Positions 34,522-46,461 of a DNA stretch of 64,000 nucleotides are shown in pieces. The position numbers were made by a program, and so were the translations under genes. Origin of the DNA: Purpureocillium takamizusanense (Eukaryota > Ascomycota > Sordariomycetes > Hypocreales > Ophiocordycipitaceae); NCBI RefSeq assembly GCF_022605165.1, contig NC_063074.1, positions 2,321,501 to 2,385,500 of the forward strand, written 5' to 3'. Under the pieces are notes generated by a model. It made no database searches and had not been told where the DNA came from. It saw only the letters and a program-made list of their open reading frames with translations. Position 1 is the first letter of the stretch, and every line of letters begins with the position of its first letter.

Positions 34522-35310
34522 AGCTACCCCAGTGTGGTCGCGCGTTGCCTACGTGTTGAGAGTGGTGTTCTTGGGAAGCCGCTTGGGGAGAATACTTCGA
34601 AGAACGTCTTCTTGTTGGGTTTGCTCGAGTGGCGGATGCCGTCGCAATCGTAGGTCAAGTACGTGTGAATGAGTTTGTTGCTCATCGAGCGGCAAGGTTA
34701 CGTAGCGATGCTTTGCAGCGACAACAGTTTTCCTCTTTCCTCTTTAGGCGGCATGTAAACAAAGCCAGCGTACATACATAAGGTACAGTATACATACGTA
34801 CTAGTGCCGTGGCAAGGTTGATTATGTCAGCAGACAGGCTTTGGTCTTGCACGGGGTGCCGAGGATCTCCCATTCGTCGGCGAGCTTCGGCTTGTCACAC
34901 TTGCGGCATGCGCCAGTGAAGCTGCGGCGACAGACACAATCTCTCAACGAACCCTCCTCTGATTTCCTCGCCGACTAGGAACCACCCCGCCTCATCATCG
35001 CGCCCGCCTGCTCGAGATCGCAGCAGTATTTCCCAACAATTCAGGACTTCCGGCGAAGTGCAACGATTGTTTCGGCATTCTCCATTCGTGTGGCCTAGCG
35101 TGCGGCCTCGACTTCATCGCCCACAAAGATCGTAGCATATTTGACGGGCTCCTGACGCACGCCAGTGGAAGCCATCTTCAGGAGGTCTAAACGAGCCAGT
35201 TCACCATCGCCCCCACCTCTGCGTACTATCGCTGCGTCTGGTCCTCCCTTGGCGTCGCGTAACGGTCGAGGCCCTGCCTCGTGCTCAACTTTGTGTCGGC
35301 AGGCTGCCTG
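34522..35310. promoter_or_regulatory. divergent CSM1/MSP1 promoter region
   Basis: About 790 bp separate two divergent starts, so both promoters and 5' UTRs lie here. Few GGTAC motifs are present. A short cysteine-bearing frame near 34840-34990 has no support as a gene. Confidence 0.5.
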
Positions 35311-36775
35311 ATGCCCGACCAGTCGGCCCCCTGGCTGCGCTGGCTTGTCGGCATGGGGGAACGACGGAGACTTGGCGATGTCGCCATGGACGTGTTGCTC
35401 TTTGCAGGCATGGTACGATAGCCCTGTCTTTCCACCCTTCCAGCGTTTGGCGCCTGGCTAACGTCGTCAATATCCAGATGACAGCCGGCCTTTATGTAGC
35501 CCGTAACTTCCTCAACCCAATATTGAGCAACCTGGCGGATCCAGAAAAAGAGAAACATGAGCAGGCGCGACGTCAAGCCAAGGCTCATTTAGAGCGACTA
35601 AATCGCCAGCGAAGCCTAGAACAAGATGAGGACGACGGAGCTGACGGCTCAAGGAGAGGGCCGCGTGTCGAGGAGCTCGTCCTCAACGAATATGAGAACC
35701 TGATCGCGTTAGAGATGGTGGCGCCCCAGGATATCCATGTCGGGTTTGACGGTGAGTAGGCACAGGAGCTCACGCCACTGGTCATATTTCTAATCAGTTG
35801 ATGGAGCAGATATCGGAGGCCTCGAACTTATCATCGAAGAGCTCAAGGAGTCGGTCATTTACCCACTAACGATGCCCCATCTCTATTCTCATGCTGCGCC
35901 GCTGCTCTCGGCCCCTTCAGGAGTCTTATTGTTTGGCCCTCCGGGATGTGGCAAGACGATGCTCGCCAAAGCCTTGGCTCACGAAAGTGGTGCCTCGTTC
36001 ATCAACTTGCACATCTCGACAATGACGGAGAAGTGGTATGGCGATTCCAACAAGATTGTCCGCGCCGTTTTCTCGTTGGCCCGGAAGATGCAGCCCGCCA
36101 TCATCTTCATTGACGAGATTGACGCGGTGCTGGGCACGCGACGCAGCGGGGAGCATGAAGCCAGCGGCATGGTCAAAGCTGAGTATGAGGGTCCCCGACC
36201 TGAATAGGCATGCAGGATAAGAAGACTGACCCGGGCGGTACAACAGGTTCATGACTCTGTGGGACGGACTGACATCGGCGAACGCGTCGGGCATGCCGGC
36301 ACAAATCGTTGTTCTAGGGGCGACAAACCGAATCAATGACATTGATGAGGCCATCCTGAGGCGCATGCCGAAGAAGTTTCCAGTGCCCCTGCCGGGCCAG
36401 GAGCAGCGCCGCCGCATCCTGCAACTCATCCTGCAGGACACGAGAACTGACCCCGAGGATTTCGATCTCAACTACGTCGCCAAAATCACGGCGGGAATGT
36501 CCGGAAGCGACATCAAAGAGGCGTGCCGGGACGCGGCTATGGCACCTGTCCGAGAGTATATGCGGCAGCACCGGGCAGAAGGTCGGCGCATGGCGGCCGT
36601 GGACGCGTCGCAGATTCGCGGCGTTAGGACGGACGATTTTTACGGACGACGGGGTGGGCAGGCACCGGCTCGCGTTCCGGACACGAAGAGGCCAGCACAG
36701 GCAGCTCCTAGAGAGAAAAACTCGAGCGACGAGTACGAAGACGTGGATGAGCCAATTGCGGAGGAGCAGGACTAG
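35311..36775 (+). CDS. MSP1: mitochondrial outer-membrane AAA ATPase Msp1
   Basis: Extracts mislocalised tail-anchored proteins from the mitochondrial outer membrane. Four exons: 35311-35412, 35478-35751, 35810-36182 and 36247-36775, 425 residues. An N-terminal membrane helix (about residues 25-50, VLLFAGM joined to [12 protein letters not shown]) anchors it. A linker [20 protein letters not shown] precedes the AAA domain. Walker A is GPPGCGKT (168-175), the pore loop is EKWYGDSN, Walker B is IIFIDE (223-228), and arginine-finger/sensor-2 regions follow ([39 protein letters not shown]). The C-terminus is acidic ([14 protein letters not shown]). All catalytic motifs are intact. Confidence 0.93.
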
Positions 36776-38483
36776 GATGGACAGGCACGCAAGAGTGAAG
36801 CAGGGTCGCGGGCAATGCAGGGGGGTAAAATCACTGCACATGCCCTTTGTGAGGGCCAGCGATCCTACGTGCGAGCTACAATACGGCACAGTACAGCACA
36901 GCATAAGGTAGTGATCAATAAAGACGTGCCAAGATGGATTGTGCCTTTACTGCGCCAGTTCTGCCGGCCAACGGGTCATGAACCCGTGCCATCGAAGATG
37001 CTGTGCACTCAGGAGGTATGCATGTGCAGCACCGACAGTGGTAGGTAAAGCGCTGCTTAGGTACCTAGTAGGAAATATTGCCCATGCGAAACGGTGAAAG
37101 TGGCTCGCGGCGCCATGGTGAGGCAATCACGTCATTTTGCGGGGCCCATGGTGCTTTGCCTGGGTTTGCCGCTGGCGACGGAGCTGTTGGCCGTTGGCTC
37201 TGCCGAACGAAATTGTCTTGCAACATGGAATAGTACTAGTATACATAGGTAGCACTTGTGTTGCGACCCGGCCAGTAACTTACCTAACCAGTGTGTGGGA
37301 AGCGGTGACCCCGGTTCAGCGTCCGATCAACGGCGAGCGACCTCAGCTTGCGCGGGACCCTTGCCTCTATTCTGACTGGCCGAAACGTCGCGCCGGCGGA
37401 CTCGGCATACTAGCTGCTTCCCTTTGTTCAGTTTCAATTGCATCGCCAAATCGAGACTGGCTTATTCTGTGGAAGAATCTGGCCTCCGAGCGACAAACGG
37501 AAAGCCTAGAAACGGCGAGCTTCTCTGCGTTCCAAGAACGCCGTGCTTGTTTTGGATGGATACATTCTCGCTGGAAGAGGTGCGCCGGCGACCGCCATAG
37601 CGGACCGAAGGCCGTGTCACGCAATCGGGGTCAATTGGATCCATCAGGAGGCGGCAGGTGGAAGCTCTGGCTCCTGCCGGACTACCTTTTAAATACTTCG
37701 GCCTCAACATCCGAACTCGCGGCTCGGACGGTACAAGTCAAGTACCGAGTCCTAGTACTGGATACCTTATCCGAAACAATGGCCTGGGTACCTGCCTACG
37801 GTGCCCACCCTGACCAACTTGACCGGCATGCACATGCCCAGCTGGGATACGATACTTGGTACGCAGGCAAGGGGAGGTTACGTAGTCCTGTAAGGTAGTA
37901 TTCGCAGTATCACAGACTGAGCGGGCTGTCCTTGATGAGGTGACTCGCCTTCAAAGTAAAAGAATCCAAGCTGGATAAACGGGCCGAGTGTGGGAGATGA
38001 GTGTGTACCAGCCAGCCCCCATGTGGAATTGCCAAGGGACGAGCAGGTTAGGAAGATACATCTACAGAGAGGTACCCAGTACCCTCTCAAGGCGGCTGGG
38101 AACTGTGAGCCGGTGTCGCGCCCACTTATTTTGACACCGCTGGGGCGGTCGCTGGCCCCTCCACTTGCTCACTCTCCCCGCGCTCCTGCCGTTCTCGCTG
38201 ACCATTGCTTTGCCCAGGGCCGCACCGCATATCTCGTAGGTAGTCACACCTCACAGCAACTTTTCCTTGTCCACCTCGCCATCCCCTGTATTGAATCTCA
38301 CCTGCGATCGGCCTTCACCTTGCTCTGCGCGGCCTCCGATCCAAACAATCCTACGGCTACGCTCTCTCATCCGTATCTGTATCCTTTTTGGCGCCCGACT
38401 GGCCGAGAAGCCCTTCGTCGTTCAAACCAGACACAGCCCGTTACCGACAGTCGGTCCTGCCCTCGAGCTCCTCGACCGGCGCC
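36776..38483. repeat. spacer between MSP1 and cystathionine beta-lyase
   Basis: About 1.7 kb without a supported gene. GGTAC-type words occur near 37055-37075, 37235-37255, 37735-37800 and 38065-38090. A 253-codon plus-strand frame (37137-37898) lacks a usable ATG and family features. The stretch before 38484 should hold the lyase promoter and leader. Confidence 0.55.
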
Positions 38484-40013
38484 ATGGTGTCCTCGCCTCT
38501 CCCCTCCAGCGGCAACGGCGTCGCCGCAGCTGCCACGACATCGTCGACGTCCGCCTCTTCTTCGTCACCCCCCTCCCGCGCCGCATCCGCTACCACCCAC
38601 TCGTCCGGCAAAGTTGGTAGCACCAGCGCCAACCCTTTGAAGCGAGTCGACCTAGACGGCCATGATCTTCCTCCTTCACCCGCGCCCTCTAGCCCTCGCA
38701 ATGGTCGCCGGCGCTACGCTCTCGCGACCGAGCTGGTTTATACCGAAGGCAAAGATCAGTACGGCGCCTCCAGCACCCCCATCTACCAGTCTGCCACGTT
38801 CAAACAGACTTCGGCCAGCGGTGGCCAGCAAGAGTTCGATTACACGCGGTCCGGCAATCCCACCCGCACCCATCTCGAGAGACACCTTGCCAAAATTATG
38901 AACGCCAACCGCGCCTTGGCCGTCAGCTCTGGCATGGGTGCCCTCGATGTCATTACCCGCATTCTCCGACCTAGCGACGAGGTCATCACGGGCGACGACC
39001 TATACGGCGGCACCCATCGCCTACTTACATATATGGCAACCAACCAAGGTATTATTGTTCATCACGTCGACACAACCAACCCCGAATCAGTGGCCAGTCG
39101 AATCTCAGAGAAAACGGCCATGGTCCTGCTTGAAACGCCGACCAACCCCCTCATCAAAATTGTTGACCTCTCGTCTATTGCCCACATGGCGCACGATGCC
39201 AACTCCAAGGCCTTAGTCGTCGTCGATAACACCATGCTGTCACCCATGCTGTGCAACCCTCTGGATCTCGGTGCAGATATTGTATACGAGTCTGGCACCA
39301 AGTATCTTTCGGGCCACCATGACATCATGGCCGGCGTCATTGCTTGCAATGACGCTTCCATCGGCGACAAGCTCTTCTTCACCATCAATTCCACTGGCTG
39401 CGGACTCTCTCCCAACGATTCTTTCCTCCTCATGAGAGGCGTCAAGACCCTCGCCATTCGCATGGAGAAGCAGCAGGCCAACGCCCAGGCTATTGCCGAG
39501 TTTCTGGAGTCTCGTGGCTTTCGTGTTCGTTATCCTGGACTTCGGTCTCACCCTCAGTACGACTTGCATTGGTCTATTGCTCGAGGAGCTGGCGCGGTGC
39601 TCTCGTTCGAAACCGGGGATGCAACCGTATCGCAGCGAATCGTGGAAGCTGCGCGACTGTGGGCGATCAGCGTTAGTTTCGGATGTGTTAACAGCCTCAT
39701 CAGTATGCCGTGCCAAATGAGCCACGCGAGTATAGACGCCAAAACGAGACGGGAGCGCCAGATGCCCGAGGACATCATACGGCTTTGTGTCGGAATAGAG
39801 GATGCCAATGATTTGATCGAGGATCTTTCTCGTGCGGTAAGCGGTCCTTGTCGCCATACCAGCGTTTCTTGTTCGTTTCGTCTTAGATGTATATGTCGGA
39901 CTGATCACATTAAAAAGCTGGTGCAAGCGGGAGCCGTGACCGTCACGCTCGACGGGTTTCATGCCACCGGCGCTGCTGAGGAACTGGGCAAGACACCTCT
40001 AACGGTGGATTAA
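38484..40013 (+). CDS. STR3: cystathionine beta-lyase
   Basis: PLP enzyme that cleaves cystathionine to homocysteine, pyruvate and ammonia in methionine synthesis. Two exons, 38484-39836 and 39918-40013, 482 residues. The ATG at 38484 sits in a good context (gccATGG). The first 75 or so residues are Ser/Ala/Pro-rich and not conserved; the enzyme core begins near ALATELVYTEGKDQYGASS. Cys/Met-metabolism landmarks: EFDYTRSGNPTR, SSGMGALDVITR, DDLYGGTHRL, VVVDNTMLSP, and the PLP lysine K273 in YESGTKYLSGH. The small last exon encodes LVQAGAVTVTLDGFHATGA. Intron 39837-39917. The insert with GCGLSPNDSFLLMRGVKTL fits this subfamily rather than gamma-synthase. Confidence 0.92.
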   Translation: MVSSPLPSSGNGVAAAATTSSTSASSSSPPSRAASATTHSSGKVGSTSANPLKRVDLDGHDLPPSPAPSSPRNGRRRYALATELVYTEGKDQYGASSTPIYQSATFKQTSASGGQQEFDYTRSGNPTRTHLERHLAKIMNANRALAVSSGMGALDVITRILRPSDEVITGDDLYGGTHRLLTYMATNQGIIVHHVDTTNPESVASRISEKTAMVLLETPTNPLIKIVDLSSIAHMAHDANSKALVVVDNTMLSPMLCNPLDLGADIVYESGTKYLSGHHDIMAGVIACNDASIGDKLFFTINSTGCGLSPNDSFLLMRGVKTLAIRMEKQQANAQAIAEFLESRGFRVRYPGLRSHPQYDLHWSIARGAGAVLSFETGDATVSQRIVEAARLWAISVSFGCVNSLISMPCQMSHASIDAKTRRERQMPEDIIRLCVGIEDANDLIEDLSRAVSGPCRHTSVSCSFRLRCICRTDHIKKLVQAGAVTVTLDGFHATGAAEELGKTPLTVD

Positions 40014-40662
40014 TTCGCATATGCATGTGCCTCTCGCCTCGCCGACAGCAGAGCAAAGACATTCAACGCCATATCCTGAGCGGGGTTGGACCACCACGAG
40101 GCCTGCATATTCGAACAGCTTGATTACGAGGCCAAGACTATATGATCAAGTCTAGTCACTTGTCCACGGCCACGTGTGCCCCCGACGGGGAACGCGGTTG
40201 CCCATTAAGGCCTCGGGTCCAGTTCAGCAGCGCGCATGGAACGCCCAGGGGACCGCTACCACTGGGCACCGCGAACCTCCTTTTGTGGACGCGGTGACGC
40301 GCGAGACATCGTTTCCAGAGTAGGAACAAGACGTGCACCTGTCAAGCCCAAATGGATGGCCCCGGACACGACACGGACCAGACTCGGAAGAAGAAGCGTG
40401 CATGATTAGGTAAACCGGTGCCTACGGAGATGCGAGGCGCCTGAGTTGACCGCGATACCACGGGGCTCTGAATGGCCCGTAAGGCATACCTCAGACGGAA
40501 AGAACGCCTTGGATGTTTGATGCTGGAACAAGAATGGAGACAACCATTGTACAAAGACAAATCCAAATGCCCATGCCGTGAAACTGAAGCATTCCACCTT
40601 GAGCAAGACTAATCGGCCGCGGCGGCACGCACGGCACGCTCCAGCCACGACGTTGACTTGTC
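40014..40662. other. convergent STR3/TMS1 3' spacer
   Basis: About 650 bp between two 3' ends. Only short, non-conserved frames are present and no repeat was noticed. Two 3' UTRs are the simplest reading. Confidence 0.5.
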
Positions 40663-42238
40663 TCAAGAGATGTCAAATCGATCAGGCAGCAAAACCGGCG
40701 CAACCAAAGTCCAGATGTACAAACCATGACATAACCAGGCGCTCACAATCTTGACCCAACTAGCCGCATACGTCCGGCCGACGGTAGCAAAGTCACCTCC
40801 TCCATTCTCCTCCTCATCGTACTGGAGAGTTAGGAGAGTCGAAACCCAAGCCGTGGCGAGGAAGAAGATGATGTGGAACATGGTGTAGTTGTACTGGGTA
40901 CGGTTCCGTTCGTCATCGTGTGCCGCATCGACACCGGCATCGCTTTCGTCGTCGGACAGAAGCGCGTCAGCGGGCAGGCTACCTTCCTCGACTGCCCGGC
41001 GCAGGGCCTCGGCGCGCATCTCGCGTCGGGCGCTAGGTTGTTGAGTGACCAGATCGTGCTCGTCCTCGTCCGGAAGTCGAATACCGTGGGATGAGCCACC
41101 AAGTCCTAGGCTCTGCGTGGCAGCGCGGGTCGTAGTGTAGGCAACGGTGAGCATGGTAACAATGGCGCCGATGACGACCGACGTGGTTCTGGTGCCTTGG
41201 GCTCGGAGGAGTGGATTGCATTGCTTATCGTCCGGTTCGGTTGAGACAGCGGACATTGTGAGATATGTGCAATAGACGGCGACCATTGCTGCCTGCGCGA
41301 GACCTGCGCGAGGATTATACTCTTGAACGGTGGGATTGACGGATATGAAAGAGATGGCCAGCCAGAGGATGAGGTTGATGGTGATGACGGCCTGGTTCAT
41401 GGCGCAGTCGCCGACCGCGAAGAAAGCATACTGCACAGCCGTCATTGCAAATGAGGCCAGATACATGGACAGGGTTGAGCCGATGAGAATGAAGCGCCAG
41501 AGCCTGGAGTCGGTGTCCTCAATCTGAGCAAGGCAATACTCAGCCCAGGTATGGGCGAGATCAACGAGGAGAATGAGGCCGAGGATGAGAAACAACATGG
41601 CGCAAATGAAGGAAACGTAGTTGCCGTAAACCATGAAGAAGCGGTCGGGGATCAGAAAGGCCATGACGATCAATACCAGCCAGGCAATCATTTTGGGGCC
41701 CCAATATCCGTTCTGAATGGCTGCACGAGGGCTTTTGGAGGAGGTGACGCCAAACAGCAAGCCGGCCAGGACCAGGTGAAAGAGACCAAGAGCAAAGTTG
41801 ATTCTGTGGACGGCCAGCCAGCCATAGCATTGGCCATTCGGGCAGTTGATTTTGACATAGTCGAGGGTGAGATGCTGCAGTTTCTCAATAGCCCAGGGCG
41901 TGAGCATGATCCATGCAAGAATGGAGTTGACTAGCAGGAGCAGGGCATATGCGATACGAGTGGCGACGCTACATTGCCGAGTCAGAAGCCTGACGATACC
42001 ATCCCTATTTTTTTGGGCCCAAACTGTGGCGCATGACCGGAGGACAAAGACATACCTGTTGCCGCACTTGCCGCAGGCACTGCAGACCATGGAGCAAGTC
42101 GCAGCGCCGCAGCAGCTGGCGGCAAAGGACAGGAGCTTTTGAACGTCAGCAGAGGGCTGTGGCGCGCGGCGGCAGTGGCGGACGCACCGTACCCATGCTG
42201 GGCACAGCCAGCAGAGGGAGCGACAATAACGCGCCCAT
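40663..42238 (-). CDS. TMS1: Serinc-family membrane protein Tms1
   Basis: Three exons: 42238-42188, 42135-42056 and 41968-40663, 478 residues. Begins MGALLSLPLLAVPSMGT, joined to LLSFAASCCGAATCSMVC, the conserved Cys-rich N-terminus of TDE1/Serinc proteins. About ten membrane segments follow, with signatures YALLLLVNSILAWIMLTPWA, CPNGQCYGWLAVHRINFALG, DRFFMVYGNYVSFICAMLF and the C-terminal YNYTMFHIIFFLATAWVSTL. A cytoplasmic acidic loop (PDEDEHDL...ALLSDDESDAG) precedes the last segments. Serinc proteins are linked to serine incorporation into phospholipids or lipid scrambling; the exact fungal role is unsettled. Introns 42136-42187 and 41969-42055. MCH1 diverges upstream. Confidence 0.93.
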
Positions 42239-43629
42239 GGTGTCTATCAGCGGCGCGTTATACAGGAGGCGTATTCGTAGGTTGGCGCGAGAGGGCAAAC
42301 TCGCAACGATATGGGAGGGGGGCTGTTCTGGTCGATGACAGAGCGCGGGGTAGCGGCTTGAGGTCGAGGATTCGCTCCCCGTCAGACAAGGAGTGTATAT
42401 CGGAGGGGAGGCGATGGGGTGTCGCGGATGCCGACGATGGAGGTCGTCTGACGTTGTGTCGTCGTCGGCCAGTAGGTGGTGAAGGTGGTGGTGGTGGACC
42501 GTGGTGGTGATCACTGGTGGTGGTGGTGACGATTCCTTGGTGGGGCCCTTGGTCCTTGCACGGGGTTATGTAATGGTTGTCAGTGGTCCGCCCCAGCAGC
42601 GTGGGAATTCCGGCTGGCTGCGCTGCGGTCGAGGCCACTTGGAGGTACCTCAAAGATGCAACCTTGGCATGGTCCTGTAGGTAGGTACTTATCCGAACTA
42701 TGTACCTGTACAGGTACCTGGGCAATTTACTTGTATCTACCTGGTTAGTACCTCATGGAGGCTAGCCGACCACGGTGCCCGAATGGTACTGTACCCGTGA
42801 CCAGTTTTCAAACTCGCCCCTGGTTCCCGGTGGCCGCCGCCGCTCGGTCGGTCGCGCCTGCATGATCCGCTCAGCACTAACAGTACGTACCAATTACGTA
42901 CCTCGTCCTTCGTGTATCCTCGCACAATGCAGTGAAGGAGCAGTACTTTGTAGGTACCTATGTTGTAACACCTTCCAAGTTTGTATCTTGCTTTGTGCGA
43001 AGTACCTACACTTTTCCTGTAGCACATTGGTACCAGTAGATCTGACCGACGGTCGAGGTGGATCGAGAGTAGGTACCCCTCCAAGCTCGGTGGCTGAGGT
43101 GGTCCGTCACGTCCCCTGGCCCGAGCGTATTGCGCCGTTAGATAAGACAACTTCGGCAAGTGTCGAGCTCCAGCGAAGCCACAAGTAAGTTAGTACTAGA
43201 CATACCCGCCTGGTACTAAGTTCACAAAACAACCTGTCTGTCACCACGGCGGGCCGCCATCGTTTTGCCTTCCCTCTTCTGCCCAGACCGACCATCGACG
43301 ACGACAGCGACAGAACACGCATCTCATTCTCAGCCAAGGCGACGGACGTACCCTTTCGTTGACTGGCGCCCTGCCCCGGCCGACTTTCGCCACTGTCCAC
43401 GGGCAGGCAGGCAGGCAGGCATCGCGGCGCCGGCTGGCTGGCTGGCTCGCTCGCTCGCTCGTTCGCCCTCCTCACCTTGGTCGATGCCGACTGTCGGCCC
43501 TCCGCATTGCGCCCATGCAGAGCGACGCTGACACAAGACGCCCATCGCCGCCCGCACGCCTACGTACGCGCAAACGCCTGCATACCCGTACGCGAAGTTG
43601 CGGGCCGCCCGCACACTCTCTTACCCAGC
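42239..43629. repeat. divergent TMS1/MCH1 spacer with several repeat types
   Basis: About 1.4 kb. It contains a GGT/GTG triplet-rich tract at 42470-42535, GGTACC-type clusters at about 42640-42760 and 42885-43080, and tetranucleotide repeats near 43402-43462. No gene is supported. It must contain the promoters of both flanking genes. Confidence 0.6.
43402..43462. repeat. adjacent tetranucleotide repeats upstream of MCH1
   Basis: Consecutive short arrays of GGCA, then GGCT, then CGCT/TCGC units lie about 170-230 bp before the MCH1 ATG, within its likely 5' UTR or promoter. The three units differ by one base each, suggesting serial slippage and substitution. Confidence 0.8.
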
Positions 43630-45536
43630 ATGGGCCAGCGAAATCGTGGCCAGCTCAACCGAGCTCGCTTCGTTGCTAGCATCGCCGCCACAGTTCTCTC
43701 TCTAGCCTGCGGCACCAACGTGAGTTGTCCTCCCGACATGCCGATGCCATACCTAGTCTCTCTGACCGCTGCCTCTTTGCGCCTGCCTGCAAGTATGTCT
43801 ACTCGGCCTGGTCACCCCAGTTCGCCGAGCGCCTCAAGCTCTCCGCCACGCAGAGCAACCTCGTCGGCCTCTTCGGCAACCTTGGCATGTACACACTCGG
43901 AGTCCCCGTTGGCATCGGCGTCGACCATCGTGGGCCTCGCCCCTTCGTTCTTGCCGGCGCCATCCTTCTCGGGGCTGGTTACTTTCTCCTACACCAGGCT
44001 TATGACCGCGCCGCCGGCTCCGTCGCCCTTCTCTGCTTCTTCTCCTTTCTCACCGGCCTCGGCAGCTGCATGGCCTTTGCCGCCGCCGTCAAGACGTCGG
44101 CACTTAATTGGCCTCACCACCGCGGCACCGCTACCGCCTTCCCCTTAGCCGCCTTCGGCCTCAGCGCCTTCTTCTTCTCGTCGCTTGGTGCCATTCTCTT
44201 TCCCGGCGACCCCAGCGCCTTCTTGGAGCTTCTTTCCTGGGGCACTTTCGGCTTGATTTTTGCCGCCTTTTTCTTCCTCAGGGTGTATCCCCACCCCTCC
44301 GTCTACCATGCCATCCCGAGCGCCGGGCCGCACCGCTCTTCCGTCGGGTCTGTTGGCTCCCAGCGCCTTCGCCGAACCTCCTCGCCCGAAGCCAAGGTGC
44401 ACACGTCTGCATCATCGGCTCTCCGGCCTTCTGTGGATCCCGGTACGTCGTCCGATGCCGACGCCAGCCCGATCAACTCTTCCAACTACCCCCGGCCAGC
44501 GCCCGGCCCCCAGTGTGGGGCGCCAGCACCGCCGGAGGAAGACGTCGAGGAGCAGTCCGCCGTGGCAGACGAGACGTCATCTTTAGTGTCTTCCTGCTCC
44601 TCGGCCGCCATCGAAAATGTTGTGGCAAGTAGTGTTGATATGGATCGGTCTCACCGAATAGATATTCGTGGCCTGGCCCTCTTAACCTCGCGAACCTTCT
44701 GGCTGCTCTTCTCCATCATGTCCATTCTCGCGGGTATTGGCCTGATGACGATCAAGTACCCCCCCCCCCTTCCCTTCCTCTCCCCTCTCCCCCTTTCTCT
44801 CCCCCTTCCTCTCCCTACCCCAATAGCAATCGCTGACATAACCTGACAGCAACATCGGCAATGACGTCAATGCCTTGTGGAAGCACTATGATGACTCTAT
44901 TGGACAAGACTTCCTTGTTCACCGCCAGCAGATGCACGTGTCGATTTTATCCGTCTGTAGCTTCATCGGGAGACTCCTCAGCGGTAAGCACAATACGGCT
45001 GCGACCCCACTGACCCTTTGACTGCAAAGCATTTACTCACTGGTCCTCACGTCGAGTCTGCAGGCGTCGGATCCGACTTTCTTGTCAAATCACTAGGCGC
45101 CAGTCGCCTTTGGTGCCTCTTCATTGCCTGCCTTGTCTTTCTGTCAGCCCAAGTGTCAGCTCTTAGCATCCGCAATCCACACCTTCTCGGGCTTGTCTCT
45201 GGCCTTTCTGGCATGGGATACGGCTTTCTCTTCGGTGTCTTCCCCTCCCTCGTCGCCGAAGCCTTTGGAATCCATGGCTTGAGTCAGAATTGGGGCTTCA
45301 TGACTCTTGCGCCGGTCATTTCGTCCAATATCTTCAATCTGTTCTACGGCACCATTTACGACAAGCACAGCGTCATTGGCCCTGGCGGGGAACGGCTGTG
45401 CCACGACGGCTTGGACTGCTACCGAGCAGCATACTGGGCCACCTTTGCTGCTGGCTGCGCTGGTTTGGTCATCACACTTGAGACAATTCGCCATGAACGG
45501 GTCACTATAGCCCGAGAACTTCGTGGCCACAACTGA
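43630..45536 (+). CDS. MCH1: Mch1-type major facilitator transporter
   Basis: Four exons: 43630-43719, 43794-44755, 44850-44983 and 45064-45536, 552 residues. About twelve membrane helices in two halves: ARFVASIAATVLSLACGTN, LVGLFGNLGMYTLGVPVGIG, VLAGAILLGAGYFLLHQA in the first; SVCSFIGRLLSG, GLVSGLSGMGYGFLFGVFPS and LAPVISSNIFNLFYGTIYDK in the second. The long central loop (about residues 230-350) is Ser/Pro-rich and non-conserved. Yeast Mch1 is a vacuolar-membrane member of the monocarboxylate-permease-like group with unknown substrate. Intron 44756-44849 starts with an 11-C run and a long pyrimidine tract. Exon joints give CGTN-YVYSAW and RLLSG-VGSDFL. Confidence 0.9.
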
Positions 45537-46461
45537 AATACTAGTATATCCTTTTCAGGGGGTCTGGGTGGTCTTCTTAGGTTATTTACATGCCTACTCT
45601 TGAGCAGTTTTGGCGTTGGTTAGTAGATCTGTTTTGCCTGCACTCGATTGTCGCAGGCGCTCGTATCTCCAGCATGTATCAGAGCAGAGGGCATGGCCAT
45701 CCATCGCCTCCGGATTTTCGCAAGCCGTGATATGAGTTTGGCGGCTGGTGTTTGTATCTCGCACGCTGGAAAGGTAGGTACGTGCCCACGAGTCCATCAG
45801 GGTCGCCTTTAGTTGCATAGACCTTCTCGCAATTCCCGGTGCAGATGCAGCTTTGTTTAGAAGAAGCGCATTCGATTACTTCAACGCTTGCGATTATCAC
45901 GTGTATATGTACAGCCGAATGCGGAACCTAATCGTCCCCTAATGTCTTTCCCGGTGTCAAGCACCATGATTAGATCCCACGTCGTGCATTGTGCTCTACC
46001 GTGCTCCTTCTTCGGCATTAGCGAAGCGGCGAAAGACTACTGCCAGACTATTCAAAAGAATCGAGGACCGAACAATACCCTAGGTACCCCAAATGAACTA
46101 TTCTGCAATGCTCCTACCGAGTGAAGCCCAAACGCCGACGGAATGCAAGTAAAGCGACTCTGAAGCAGTCCACCTTCTCCGAGAGGCGCCGAGAGTGTTA
46201 TCGTCTCCGCCTATCGAAGAGCCGGAAGCAAGCACAGGTCCCTAAGCCCCAGCTAGGAATTAACGTCGCTTGCTGTCAATATAAGTATGGATGTGCATGT
46301 ACGTGGGTGTGCGCGCCCGTGTGTGTTCGCACATGTTGCCGCCTCGAAGTCTCGTACAGGCGCGCATGTGGCGTGAGGAGGACCTTGACCGTTTACACCT
46401 TGAACTCATCTCCCCTTTTCGCGCCGCCGACAGCCAGAGGGCTCAGTAAGAAACCGGGGCA
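45537..46461. other. convergent MCH1/BST1 3' spacer
   Basis: About 925 bp between two 3' ends. The frames are short and show no family features. The length is more than two 3' UTRs usually need, but nothing else is visible. Confidence 0.5.

Noticed and set aside
37137..37898. 253-codon plus-strand open frame between MSP1 and the lyase
   Set aside because: It begins with a non-ATG codon, has no ATG until near its end, contains GGTAC spacer motifs, and has no recognisable domain.
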